The notes under the pieces: model-generated | The model's database searches: none | The model's input: only the letters and a program-made list of their open reading frames with translations | Told to the model about the DNA's origin: nothing | Program-made: the position numbers and the translations under genes | In this document: positions 1-8,366 of the stretch, one piece after another | Numbering within the stretch: position 1 is the first letter of the stretch | Layout of the letters: each line of letters begins with the position of its first letter | From: WHSO01 sp963732875 | GTDB taxonomy: Bacteria > Pseudomonadota > Alphaproteobacteria > SMXQ01 | Length of the DNA stretch: 64,000 nucleotides | Direction of reading: 5' to 3' | Assembly: GCA_963732875.1 (NCBI GenBank) | Contig: CAVTBD010000002.1 | Coordinates: 372,001 to 436,000 of the forward strand

Positions 1-1
1 G

Positions 2-928
2 AGCATGTCGGGCTGCTACGGCGCGCAGGACGACGACGAGTGCATCGCCACGATCCACCGGGCGCTCGACCTCGGCGTCAACTTCCTCGACACCTCGCAT
101 TCCTACGGCGAGGGCCACAACCAGCGCCTGATCGGCAAGGCCATCAAGGGCAAGCGCGACAAGGCCGTGATTCATTCCAAGACCGGCTCGATCCGGTCCA
201 AGGACCCGGGCAACAAGTCGGGCTCGGGCACGGCGGACTACCTGCGCAAGACCTGCGAGGAGAGCCTGCAGCGCCTCGGCATCGACTGCCTCGACATTCT
301 CTGCATGTCGCGCATCGATCCCTCGGTGCCGGTCGAGGAATCGGTCGGCACGCTGGCGCAGATGGTGAAGGAGGGCAAGACCCGCTACATCGCGTTGTCC
401 GAGGCGTCTCCCGAATCGATCCGGCGCGCCTGGACGGTCCATCCCATCGCCTCGCTCCAGATCGAGTATTCGTTGTTCACGCGCGATCCCGAGACCCACG
501 GCAATATCACGGCGGTGCGCGAGCATGGCATGGGCTTCATGGGTTACGCGCCGCTCGGGCGCGGTATCCTGTCGGGACAGTTCTTCAAGACCGAAGACAT
601 CCCCGAAGATGACTACCGGCGCACCTACCCGCGCTACAGCGGCGCCAATATGGCGCACAACGCCGACCTCTTGCGGCGCCTCGAAGCGATCGCCAAAGGT
701 AAGGGCATTTCCCTGCCGGTGCTCGCCATCGCCTGGGTGCTGCATCAGGGCGACGACATCATCCCGATCCCGTCGTCCAAGAGCCGCAAGCATCTCGAGG
801 ATAACCTGAGCGCCCTCGACGTGTCGTTCACCGCCGACGAGCTCGCCGAGATCGAGGCGATCTGCCCGCCCGGCGCGGTCAAGGGCACGCGCTATCCCGA
901 GCGCCAGATGGCCGCGGTCAATATCTGA
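2..928 (+). CDS. Aldo/keto reductase, 5' end cut by window edge
   Basis: Predicted NADPH-dependent aldo/keto reductase of the AKR13/YajO-like class, a cytoplasmic TIM-barrel enzyme that reduces aldehydes or ketones. The frame is already open at base 2 and the first residues (SMSGCYGAQDDDE) align with a region usually about 25-35 residues into the family, so the true start lies outside the window. Visible family features are the FLDTSHSYGEGHNQ segment with the catalytic Asp/Tyr region, the AIAWVLHQGDDIIPIPSS cofactor-phosphate-binding region, and the C-terminal LSALDVSFTADELAEIEA helix. The catalytic Lys and His positions are less typical (HSKTGS; LCMSRIDP where many members have a LYYxHRxDP-like stretch), so the second catalytic residue may be altered. 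The substrate cannot be inferred. Confidence 0.9.
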   Translation, partial: SMSGCYGAQDDDECIATIHRALDLGVNFLDTSHSYGEGHNQRLIGKAIKGKRDKAVIHSKTGSIRSKDPGNKSGSGTADYLRKTCEESLQRLGIDCLDILCMSRIDPSVPVEESVGTLAQMVKEGKTRYIALSEASPESIRRAWTVHPIASLQIEYSLFTRDPETHGNITAVREHGMGFMGYAPLGRGILSGQFFKTEDIPEDDYRRTYPRYSGANMAHNADLLRRLEAIAKGKGISLPVLAIAWVLHQGDDIIPIPSSKSRKHLEDNLSALDVSFTADELAEIEAICPPGAVKGTRYPERQMAAVNI

Positions 929-1031
929 CCCTGGGACCACCAATCCTTTCCGTCCCTTCGCCGCGTCTTTACCCCGTAGCGATGTTCCGCTATGACCGCT
1001 CCGCCGCATCCGCGGTGGAGGAGGGGACGCC

Positions 1032-2258
1032 ATGCCGCAATCCCGGGTGAGTCCGCGCAGCCGCACGAGCTGGCTCGTCGTGTTCGCGGCCTTCATGGCC
1101 GGCGTCATCGGTGCCGGTCATATCGGCAAGGTGCCGGCCGCCCTGCCGGCCATCCGCGGGGAGTTGGGCCTCAGCCTCGTGCTGGCCGGGTGGGTGGTCT
1201 CCGCCTTTTCTGCGACCGGCATGGTGCTGGGCACGGTCGCGGGCGTCGTCTCCGACCGCTTCGGGCACCGGCGCATCTGCATCATCGGGATGCTCCTGGT
1301 CATGGCGGGCTCCCTTGCGGGGGCGTTCGCGCCGAGCGGCGTGTTCCTGCTGGCGGCGCGCTTCCTGGAAGGCGTGGGCTTCCTTCTGATCGTGGTCGCG
1401 GCGCCTTCCATCATCTCGCAGGCGGCGACGCCGGCGGACCGCCGCCTCGCGGTCGCCATGTGGGGATCGTACATGCCCGCCGGCATGGCGGCGATCCTGC
1501 TGGCGACGCCGTTCCTGCTGGATGCCGTCGGCTGGCGCGGAACCTGGATTGTGATGGCGGCGGTGAGCCTCGCCTGGGCGCTGTTCATGCTGGTGGCTTT
1601 CGGCCGTACCGGAAAGGAAGAAGCCGCCCGTCCGTCGGCCGAAGCACCGTGGCGCAGCCTTGTGATAACGGCGTCCGCGCGCGGGCCGTGGCTGCTGGCG
1701 CTGGCGTTCTCGTTCTACACGCTGTCCTGGCTCGCGCTCATGGTGTGGCTGCCGACCTATGCGGTCGAGCAGCGCGGGCTGACGGTACGCGACGCGGCGT
1801 TCCTCACGCTCGTCGCCGTTGCCGTCAACTTTCCCGGCAACCTCGGCGGCGCGTGGCTTCTCTCACGGGGCCTGAAATGGGGCCAGTCCATCATGCTGGG
1901 ATCGGCGGCGATGCTGGTGTGCGGACCGCTGATGTTCCTCGACGTGCTGCCCGATCTGCCGCGCTACGGCATCGTGCTGGTCTATTCCTTTCTGTCGGGG
2001 CTGGTGCCGGCGGGCGTGCTGGGCGCCGTGCCCTATTTCTCGCCGACGCCTGCCCAGATCGGCACCACCAACGGGCTCATCATCCAGGGCTCGCACCTGG
2101 GCCAGTTCCTGGGGCCGCCCGTGCTCGCGCTCGCGGTCTCGTTCACCGGCGGCTGGCAGGCCGGCGCCTGGGTATTCGCCGCGTGCGGCATCGGGGCGAT
2201 GACGTTTGCCGCCGCCATCTGGCGCGCCGAGGCGAGGTTGGCGCCCTCGATCAGGTAA
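1032..2258 (+). CDS. MFS transporter (CynX/NimT-like), 408 aa
   Basis: Inner-membrane major facilitator superfamily permease, about 12 predicted membrane segments. Segment 2-3 carries the MFS loop motif in the form GVVSDRFGHRRICI (residues near 75-90). A conserved Arg lies in ARFLEGVGFLLIV. The start is fixed by a GGAGG-rich ribosome site at about 1015-1025, 7-8 bases before the ATG. It faces the maleate-isomerase-like gene tail to tail with no gap, so the two are not an operon. The substrate is unknown; the cyanate/nitroimidazole exporter-like branch is the closest feel, but I cannot settle the subfamily from sequence alone. Confidence 0.88.
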   Translation: MPQSRVSPRSRTSWLVVFAAFMAGVIGAGHIGKVPAALPAIRGELGLSLVLAGWVVSAFSATGMVLGTVAGVVSDRFGHRRICIIGMLLVMAGSLAGAFAPSGVFLLAARFLEGVGFLLIVVAAPSIISQAATPADRRLAVAMWGSYMPAGMAAILLATPFLLDAVGWRGTWIVMAAVSLAWALFMLVAFGRTGKEEAARPSAEAPWRSLVITASARGPWLLALAFSFYTLSWLALMVWLPTYAVEQRGLTVRDAAFLTLVAVAVNFPGNLGGAWLLSRGLKWGQSIMLGSAAMLVCGPLMFLDVLPDLPRYGIVLVYSFLSGLVPAGVLGAVPYFSPTPAQIGTTNGLIIQGSHLGQFLGPPVLALAVSFTGGWQAGAWVFAACGIGAMTFAAAIWRAEARLAPSIR

Positions 2259-2985
2259 TCAGGGCAGCTCCGACAGCAGCACCCCGTAGCCCTTCCGGGT
2301 CTCGTTGACCTTGAGGCGCTTCTGGATTTCCCAGACGCGCGCGGTCACCGGATGAATCACCGGCACGCCGAGGTCTTGCTCCAGCATCTCGATGATGTTG
2401 AGGGTGCGCCAGCCCGAGCCCAGCATGTAGATGGCGTCGCCGCCCTTCACGCGCAGGAACTCGCGCTTGATGTGGGCATAGACCGCTTCGCCGGGAAGCT
2501 CCTGCACCTTGTTGAAGGGCACGTCGATGCCGGCCATCGCCTTCACCTTGAAGCCCGAAATCGGTGAAGTATTTCGCGAAGATGTCGTTGATCGAGCCCG
2601 GGAAATAAGTCGCGCCGACGAAATTCTTGATCTTGAGCGCCTTCATCGCGGTCACGTGGTTCTGCGGCGCGGTGAAGATCGGGATCTTGTATTTCTTCTC
2701 CCAGCGCCGGACGAGCTCGGTCTCCTTCTTGAGGCCCTGCACCATGAACGGCGGCGCGCCGTTGGGGTGGATCACGTCGGGCTCCTGGGGCACCAGGCGC
2801 TCGATCTCGGCTTCGTAGGCCTTCATCAGCGGCTTGAATTCCTCGCGCGTGCCCTTGGTGATGTTGAGGAACAGCGGGATCACGCCGATGCCTTCCGGCA
2901 GCAGGCGGATCACTTCCTCGGTCATGCCGGGGCGCATGGTGGGATTGATGAGGCCGACGGTACCGCGCCAGCTCGAGAACGCCAT
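2259..2985 (-). pseudogene. Maleate isomerase / Asp-Glu racemase-like, frameshifted
   Basis: Resembles the Asp/Glu/hydantoin racemase superfamily branch that includes maleate cis-trans isomerase and arylmalonate decarboxylase; such cytoplasmic enzymes use paired cysteines or a cysteine near a Gly/Ser-rich site. The N-terminal 145 or so residues (MAFSSWRGTVGLINPTMRPG onward) are read in one frame, and the C-terminal 95 (KAMAGIDVPFNKVQ to the stop) in another. The frames join if one G is removed from the GGG at 2554-2556 (plus-strand CCC), giving DFGFKVKAMAGID. A good ribosome site (GGAGG, 7 bases) precedes the ATG at 2985. Either the gene is broken by a +1 insertion in a short G run or the assembly has an error there. 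The expected N-terminal active-site Cys is not obvious. Confidence 0.75.
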
Positions 2986-3058
2986 GGGAGCCTCCCTGGA
3001 TGTTGTTGCTTGTTGCGTGCAGGGTAGCCGCTCCGCACGGCAAGGGAAAGGGTGGGGA

Positions 3059-4417
3059 TCAGCGCCCGTAGAGCAGCAGGCAGATGATCACGGCGCCGGC
3101 GATGCCGGCGAGGTCGGCGGTAAGCCCGGCGGCAAGTGCGTGACGGATGCGCCGGATCTGGACCGCACCGAAATAGACCGCGAGCACGTAGAAGGTGGTC
3201 TCGGTCGAGCCCTGCAGGGTCGAGACCAGCAGGCCGGTATAGGAATCCGGTCCCACGTGGGGATCGTTGATGATCGAGGCCAGCAGGCCGTAGGCGCCCG
3301 AGCCCGACAACGGGCGCAGGAGCGCCATGGGCAGCGCCTCCGCGGGCAGGCCGAGGTGCCCGGTGATCGGCCCGACCGCGCGCACGAACAGCTCGAGCGT
3401 GCCCGACGCGCGCAGCATGGCGATGGCGACCAGGATCGCCACCAGGTAGGGGATGATGCGCACCGCGACGTTGAAGCCCTCCCGCGCCCCTTCCACGAAC
3501 ACCTCGTAGACGTGGACGCGGCGCGCGACACCGAAGCCGAGCAGGGCGACCATCAGGCCCGGGATGATCCACGGGCTGATGGTCCGGCCCCAGAACACCG
3601 TGATCGGGACCAGGGCGACGATCAGGCCGAGCACCAGGGCCGAGACCCAGGCGGGATAGGCAGCCGCGATATCTGCCATGTCGACAGCCGGGATCTCCTC
3701 ACTCGTCGTCGCCGGGTCGGTGTCAGGCAGAACTTCGTCCTCACGCGTGATCGGCCGGCGATGGGTGGCGGTGGGCGCCGGCATGGGCGAAAAGCGCTGG
3801 TAGAGCTTGGCCGCGATGATCGCGACCGTGGTCGAGCAGATGGTGGCGACCAGGGTGGTCGGCACGATCGCCGCCGGCTCCGCCGAGCCCGCGGCCGCGC
3901 GCAGCGCGATCACGCCGGTCGGCAGCAGCGTGATCGAGGAAGTGTTGATGGCGAGGAACAGCACCATGGCGTTGGTCGCTGTGCCGGGGGACGGATTGAG
4001 CCGGTCGAGCTCCTGCATGGCGCGGATGCCGAACGGCGTCGCCGCGTTGCCGAGGCCGAGCACGTTGGCCGAGAAATTGAGGATCATCGCACCCATGGCG
4101 GGATGATCGGCCGGCACCTCCGGGAACAGGCGCGTCATCAGGGGACGGATGGTGCGGGCGATGATGACGAGGAGCCCGCCGGCCTCGGCCACCTTCATCA
4201 GGCCGAGGAACAGGGCCATGACGCCGATCAGGCCGACGGCCAGCGTCACGGAGGCGCCGGCCTGGTCAATCATGCCCTTGGCGAGCTGGGCCATGGGGGA
4301 GAGTGCGTCGGCAGCGGCCGCTGCCGCGCCGGAGGAGGGCGGCGGCACCCACATCACCTGGCGCACGCCGGTGACCACGAAGGCGATCACGATGATGGCG
4401 AAGAAGATGGCGTTCAT
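3059..4417 (-). CDS. Fused SpmA-SpmB nucleoside-recognition (Gate) membrane protein, 452 aa
   Basis: Integral membrane protein with two nucleoside-recognition/Gate domains, the arrangement of Bacillus SpmA and SpmB joined in one chain. The first half (about residues 1-205) holds the SpmA-type motifs LMTRLFPEVPADHPAMGAM and NAATPFGIRAMQELD with FLAINTSSITLLPTGVIALR. The second half (about 265-452) holds GLPAEALPMALLRPLSGSGA and STLQGSTETTFYVLAVYFGA. A polar linker of about 40 residues joins them. The ATG at 4417 was chosen because it gives the membrane start NAIFFAIIVIAFVV and lies 13 bases after the stop of the ACT-domain gene, with AGAGGG upstream; a longer open frame would overlap that gene and adds Arg-rich sequence. 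In non-sporulating Proteobacteria the role is unknown. Confidence 0.88.
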   Translation of the reverse strand: MNAIFFAIIVIAFVVTGVRQVMWVPPPSSGAAAAAADALSPMAQLAKGMIDQAGASVTLAVGLIGVMALFLGLMKVAEAGGLLVIIARTIRPLMTRLFPEVPADHPAMGAMILNFSANVLGLGNAATPFGIRAMQELDRLNPSPGTATNAMVLFLAINTSSITLLPTGVIALRAAAGSAEPAAIVPTTLVATICSTTVAIIAAKLYQRFSPMPAPTATHRRPITREDEVLPDTDPATTSEEIPAVDMADIAAAYPAWVSALVLGLIVALVPITVFWGRTISPWIIPGLMVALLGFGVARRVHVYEVFVEGAREGFNVAVRIIPYLVAILVAIAMLRASGTLELFVRAVGPITGHLGLPAEALPMALLRPLSGSGAYGLLASIINDPHVGPDSYTGLLVSTLQGSTETTFYVLAVYFGAVQIRRIRHALAAGLTADLAGIAGAVIICLLLYGR

Positions 4418-4430
4418 CGGCGCGTGCCGG

Positions 4431-4970
4431 TCAGCCCTCTGTCTCGACGGTCTGGACGCGGCAGGTGAGGTTGAGCGCCTCGGCGGTATTGGCGATCGTG
4501 GCGAGGCATTTCGCCGCCGCCGCCGCCGGGATCGCCACGGCAAACCGGGTCGAATAGTACCCCGAGGGGCCGCGCTCCGGCTCGCGCACCGCATCCATAT
4601 GAACGATATTGGCACCGAACTCGCCGAACACCTCGGTGACGCGGGCGATCAAGCCGGGCTGGTCGCCACCAGCAACCGTGATCACGTGGGTCACCCGGCT
4701 GAGCGGCCCATGGGCGGTCGCCCGGTCGTAGGGTCGCACCTCGATGGCCGCACCGGTCGTCTCCGGAAGGTCAGCGATTTCGTCACGAATACCCTCAACG
4801 GTGAGGTCCTCGGGCAGGTCCACGAGCGCGGTGAATTCGGCCCCCGTGCCCAGCACCGCGAAGGTGCTGTCGCCGAGGTTGCCGCCGAGATCGAACAGGC
4901 GCCCCGTGATGGCGGCGATCAGGCCGGTGCGATCCTCGCAGGCGACGGAGACGAACCAGGTGCGTGCCAT
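4431..4970 (-). CDS. Double ACT-domain protein (GcvR-like), 179 aa
   Basis: Small cytoplasmic protein made of two ACT domains, about residues 3-80 (WFVSVACEDRTGLIAAITGR) and 93-175 (HVITVAGGDQPGLIARVTEV). Each has the D/N-x-P/T-G-L-I loop that binds small ligands such as amino acids at the domain interface. This is the architecture of GcvR, the repressor accessory of the glycine cleavage system, but no gcv genes are nearby and there is no DNA-binding domain, so a regulatory role is only family inference. It sits between an MFS gene (stop 7 bases after this gene's ATG region) and the SpmAB fusion, and the three leftward genes 6306-3059 are tightly spaced and probably cotranscribed. Confidence 0.82.
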   Translation of the reverse strand: MARTWFVSVACEDRTGLIAAITGRLFDLGGNLGDSTFAVLGTGAEFTALVDLPEDLTVEGIRDEIADLPETTGAAIEVRPYDRATAHGPLSRVTHVITVAGGDQPGLIARVTEVFGEFGANIVHMDAVREPERGPSGYYSTRFAVAIPAAAAAKCLATIANTAEALNLTCRVQTVETEG

Positions 4971-4977
4971 CGCTGCC

Positions 4978-6306
4978 TCACGCCTTGACGGTTGCGGGGG
5001 GAGGGACGTCGGGCACGATGTCCCGCGTCGCGCGGCGGCCGTGATCGGGATGCTCGCTGATGGTGAGTGCCAGCAGGCCAGCGATCATGGCAAGGGTGAT
5101 GGCTGCGATCCAGACCCAGTCGTATTTCTGGAAGGCATCGAACAGCACGCCGCCGAGGAACGCGCCGGCGGCACCACCGGCGGCATGGAACATGGCGAGC
5201 ACGCCGAGGGAGAGCCCGATGGTGCGCAGTCCGACATGGGTCGCGACCACAGACGTCGTGACCGGAATGGTCGAGTAGTCGAATATCCCGAACATCACGG
5301 CGAACACCCAGATCAGGTTGGAATCGTAGAGCGGCACCATCAGCAGGATGATATAGCTGAGCCCGCGCATGATGTAGATGAAGGCGAGCATGTAGGGCCG
5401 GTTGATACGGTCCGAGAGATATCCCGACAGTGCCATGCCTCCCATGTTAAAGGTGGCGAGCACGCCATAGGCAGACGCGCTCACGACCACGGGAATGCCG
5501 CACGACACCGCATAGGGCAGGAAATGGGTGTCGATCATGCCGGTCGCCGTAAAGCCGCAAATAGTGTAGCTGCCGAGAAGTGCCAGGAAGGTGCGATTGG
5601 TGAACAGGAGCTTGAGGCGGGCGGCGAGCGCGTCGGGGACGATCTCGCCGGTGCCCGCGCGGCCGGCCTTTACAGCGATGGCGTGATGTTCCGGCTTGAT
5701 CAGGGTGAATACGACCGGCAACAGCACCACGCAGATCGCGGCCAGGAACAGGTAGCCGTAGCGCCAGCCGAAGGTGGTGAGGATCATGGCCATCAGCGGC
5801 AGCAGGGCGATGTGGCCGGCGGTAGAGCCAGCATTGGCAAAGCCGACCGCGAGCCCGCGGTTATGGTCGAAGTGGCGCGCGATGGTGGCCGAGGCGACGT
5901 TCTTGGAGACAATGCCGAAGCCCATCCCGGCGAACACGGAGTAGGCAAGCAGGAGCTGCCACGGCGATTGGATCCGCGACGTCACGACCAGGGCAACCGC
6001 CGTGACCGAGAGGCCGACCATCAGGATCTTGCGCGGGCCGAACTTGTCGAGCAGGTTGCCGACCAGCGGGCTCATGATCGCCATGCAGATGAGCGCGACC
6101 GCAACGGCGGTCGAGATGAAGCTCTTGGACCAGCCCATTTCGCTCTGGAGGCTCGGCATGACGAGACCGAGCGAGGCCCGCGTGGTCGAGACCATGGACA
6201 GCGACAGGAACATCACGAACACGACGATCCAGCCCTGCGGGTTGGCGCGGAACGAGGTGATCAGGACGTTGTCGGAGCGGTCTTTCGCGGGCGACTTCAC
6301 GGACAA
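4978..6306 (-). CDS. MFS transporter (OFA/monocarboxylate-like), 442 aa, TTG start
   Basis: Inner-membrane major facilitator with about 12 membrane segments. Family features are SPLVGNLLDKFGPRKILMVG (the loop 2-3 motif, near residue 85) and a second-half loop GYLSDRINRPYML (near 290). The overall look, including the cytoplasmic N-tail and the GWSKSFIST motif at helix 2, is that of the oxalate/formate or monocarboxylate antiporter group. The start is TTG at 6306, supported by AAGGA nine bases upstream; no ATG fits the membrane topology. It is the first gene of a leftward unit with the ACT and SpmAB genes. The substrate is unknown; an organic acid is plausible given the receptors next door. Confidence 0.85.
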   Translation of the reverse strand: MSVKSPAKDRSDNVLITSFRANPQGWIVVFVMFLSLSMVSTTRASLGLVMPSLQSEMGWSKSFISTAVAVALICMAIMSPLVGNLLDKFGPRKILMVGLSVTAVALVVTSRIQSPWQLLLAYSVFAGMGFGIVSKNVASATIARHFDHNRGLAVGFANAGSTAGHIALLPLMAMILTTFGWRYGYLFLAAICVVLLPVVFTLIKPEHHAIAVKAGRAGTGEIVPDALAARLKLLFTNRTFLALLGSYTICGFTATGMIDTHFLPYAVSCGIPVVVSASAYGVLATFNMGGMALSGYLSDRINRPYMLAFIYIMRGLSYIILLMVPLYDSNLIWVFAVMFGIFDYSTIPVTTSVVATHVGLRTIGLSLGVLAMFHAAGGAAGAFLGGVLFDAFQKYDWVWIAAITLAMIAGLLALTISEHPDHGRRATRDIVPDVPPPATVKA

Positions 6307-6420
6307 GGGGCGGAATCCTTACGGCGGGCGGCGAACGGCAGGCCCGGTGCGGCCCGGGAGTGGCCGAGAATAGCCAGTTCCGGCCCTCGCGCAAGACGCC
6401 CCGACCGGGGGCTGTCAACG

Positions 6421-6448
6421 TTGCGAGACCTGCGTGCTACGGTGTAGT
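6421..6448 (+). promoter_or_regulatory. Candidate sigma70-type promoter for the receptor gene at 6493
   Basis: TTGCGA at 6421-6426 and TGTAGT at 6443-6448 are separated by 16 bases and lie about 45 bases before the receptor start. The match to consensus is moderate (4 of 6 in each box). It includes GTGCTAC, related to the TGCTAG motif seen upstream of several other genes here. Confidence 0.35.
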
Positions 6449-6492
6449 CTAAGACATCCAATAAAAACAAGGCCATCGCAGGGAGAGGGAAA

Positions 6493-7797
6493 ATGCGAAA
6501 GCTCCTCGGTCACGGATCACGCAGGGCGGCGTTCGGCGCGGCCATCGGCATCGCGGCGCTTGTCGCCGCGCCGCCGACGGCGCGGTCCGCCGACGATTTC
6601 TACAAGGGCAAGACGATCACCGTCGTCATCAGCGCGGGACCGGGCGGCGGCTACGCCACCTATGTCCTGACCATGGCCAGGTACATGGGGAAACACATCC
6701 CCGGGCATCCCGAATTCATCCGGCAGCATCGTCAGGGCGCGGGCGGGATCATCGCGGCCAACTATCTCTACAACGCGGCCAAGCGCGACGGTACGGTGAT
6801 CGCCATCATCCACCGTGGCGCGGTCTCCACCAGCCCGGTGTTCCATGAAAAGGGCGTGAAATTCGATCCGCGCAAGTTCAGCTGGATCGGTTCCATCACC
6901 AAGGAGACCAACCTGTGTGTCTCCTACTACAAGACGTCGATCAAATCCTTCAAGGACATGATGACGACGCCGATGATCGTCGGCGGTCTTGGGCCCGGCG
7001 CCGACACCGATCTCTTCCCGATCCTCTACAACAACCTGTTCGGCACCAAGTTCAAGCTGATCACGGGCTACCATCAGGGGACCGCGATCACGCTGGCCAT
7101 GGAGCGCGGAGAGGTCCAGGGCCGTTGCGGCTGGTCCTATTCGTCGATCGAGTCGACCAAGAACGAATGGTTGAAGGAGCACAGGCTCCACTTTCTCGTG
7201 ATCAACGGCCTGAGCAAGGATCCCGCTCTGCCGGATGTGCCGCTTGCCGAGGATTTCGCCACCACCCAGCAGCAGAAGGACATCATTGAGCTGGCTGTGG
7301 CACCACAGGAAATGGCGCGCCCGATTCTCGGCCCGCCGGATATCCCGAAGGACCGTGTCAAGATCCTGCGCGACGCCTTCGATGCGACCATGAAGGACCC
7401 GGACTTCCTGACAGAGGCCAAGCGGCGCAGGCTCGATGTCTCGCCGATGACGGGACAGCAGGTGGCGGACCTCGTCACAAGCCTGATGGCGAAGTCGCCG
7501 GATATCGTGAATGCCACCGTCGATGCGCTGTCCCGCAAGGATCGCACCGAGGTCCATTTCGCTAAGCTGAAGGTGATCGAAGTCACCAGCACGATCGCCG
7601 CGGTCAAGAAGGGTGGCCGTGTGATCACCTTCAAGGCCAAGGGCGGCAAGACCCATCAGGCCAGCATTTCCGGCAGCCGGACCAAGGTGTCGGTCGGCGG
7701 TAAGGACGCCAGGCGCTCGGCCCTCAAGGCCGGCATGAATTGCACCATCAAGTACACGGGCAACAAGTCGACGGCCGAATTGGTCTCGTGTAAATGA
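6493..7797 (+). CDS. TctC/Bug-like receptor with extra basic C-terminal domain, 434 aa
   Basis: Periplasmic substrate-binding protein of the tripartite tricarboxylate transporter family. Residues 1-33 form a signal peptide (RRAAFGAAIGIAALVAAPPT, cleavage near ARSA-DD). The mature protein starts DDFYKGKTITVVISAGPGGG, then the family motifs AANYLYNAAKRDGTVI, FDPRKFSWIGS and AMERGEVQGRCGWSY. The family fold ends near residue 350 (NATVDALSRKDRT). About 80 residues follow that other receptors in this window lack: a Lys/Gly/Ser/Thr-rich, beta-looking segment with two Cys (GMNCTIKY and VSCK at the end). The start has a strong GGGAGAGGG site. No TctA/TctB membrane genes are near. Organic acids are usual ligands; the real ligand is unknown. 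Confidence 0.88.
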   Translation: MRKLLGHGSRRAAFGAAIGIAALVAAPPTARSADDFYKGKTITVVISAGPGGGYATYVLTMARYMGKHIPGHPEFIRQHRQGAGGIIAANYLYNAAKRDGTVIAIIHRGAVSTSPVFHEKGVKFDPRKFSWIGSITKETNLCVSYYKTSIKSFKDMMTTPMIVGGLGPGADTDLFPILYNNLFGTKFKLITGYHQGTAITLAMERGEVQGRCGWSYSSIESTKNEWLKEHRLHFLVINGLSKDPALPDVPLAEDFATTQQQKDIIELAVAPQEMARPILGPPDIPKDRVKILRDAFDATMKDPDFLTEAKRRRLDVSPMTGQQVADLVTSLMAKSPDIVNATVDALSRKDRTEVHFAKLKVIEVTSTIAAVKKGGRVITFKAKGGKTHQASISGSRTKVSVGGKDARRSALKAGMNCTIKYTGNKSTAELVSCK

Positions 7798-7824
7798 CCG
7801 ACGGCCTCTGAAGGAGGAAACGAA

Positions 7825-8307
7825 ATGTCCGAAGTTGAGATCAAGCAGCTCGACCCCGAAACCGAGGCCAAGGTGCACGAGGCCGAAAAGGAGGTCGTGA
7901 CGTTCAGTTACAGCCATCCCGAGGACATCGGCAAGTCGAAGGCGCTGGTTCGGCTCGGCCGCGGCGGCTCCGTGCGCGGCGTCGTCCAGCTCGTCAAGAA
8001 GAACGGCGGCGAGAACAACCTCCACTACCATACCAATGCCGACAGCCTGTGGATGGTTCTGAAGGGCAGGGTGCGGTTCTACGGGGTAGGGGACAAGGTT
8101 CTCGGTGAATTCGGTCCGCAGGAAGGCATCATCACGCCGCGCTATTTCCGTTACTGGTTCGAGAATTGCGGCGACGGCGACCTCGAGCTGCTGCAGGTCG
8201 GCGCCTTCGTTACGCCGGAGACCAAGTCGTCGGGTCGCACCGACTGCGAGGCGCAGAAATACGCGCTCGGCACCGGCAAGCATTTCATGGCGGAAAAAGT
8301 CGACTAG
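7825..8307 (+). CDS. Cupin-domain protein, 160 aa
   Basis: Single cupin beta-barrel, probably cytoplasmic and metal-dependent. The first cupin motif reads GGENNLHYHTNADSLWMVLKG (His-x-His is HYH at about residues 72-74, followed by a Leu-Trp stretch where many cupins have Glu), and the second region is GPQEGIITPRYFRYWFEN, in which the usual second-motif His is replaced by aromatic residues. A metal site may therefore be incomplete. It starts 27 bases after the receptor gene with an AAGGAGG ribosome site, so it is probably cotranscribed with it and with the VOC gene after it. No catalytic role can be assigned. Confidence 0.82.
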   Translation: MSEVEIKQLDPETEAKVHEAEKEVVTFSYSHPEDIGKSKALVRLGRGGSVRGVVQLVKKNGGENNLHYHTNADSLWMVLKGRVRFYGVGDKVLGEFGPQEGIITPRYFRYWFENCGDGDLELLQVGAFVTPETKSSGRTDCEAQKYALGTGKHFMAEKVD

Positions 8308-8366
8308 GTCCGGAGAACGGCGCCGAGAGCGCGCGGTCCGGGCCTTCATCAGGAAGGAAACAGCAC

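Noticed and set aside
2834..4468. Long plus-strand frame opposite the SpmAB fusion
   Set aside because: Arg/His/Asp-rich, no family match, no ribosome site; it is the shadow of a GC-rich gene on the other strand.
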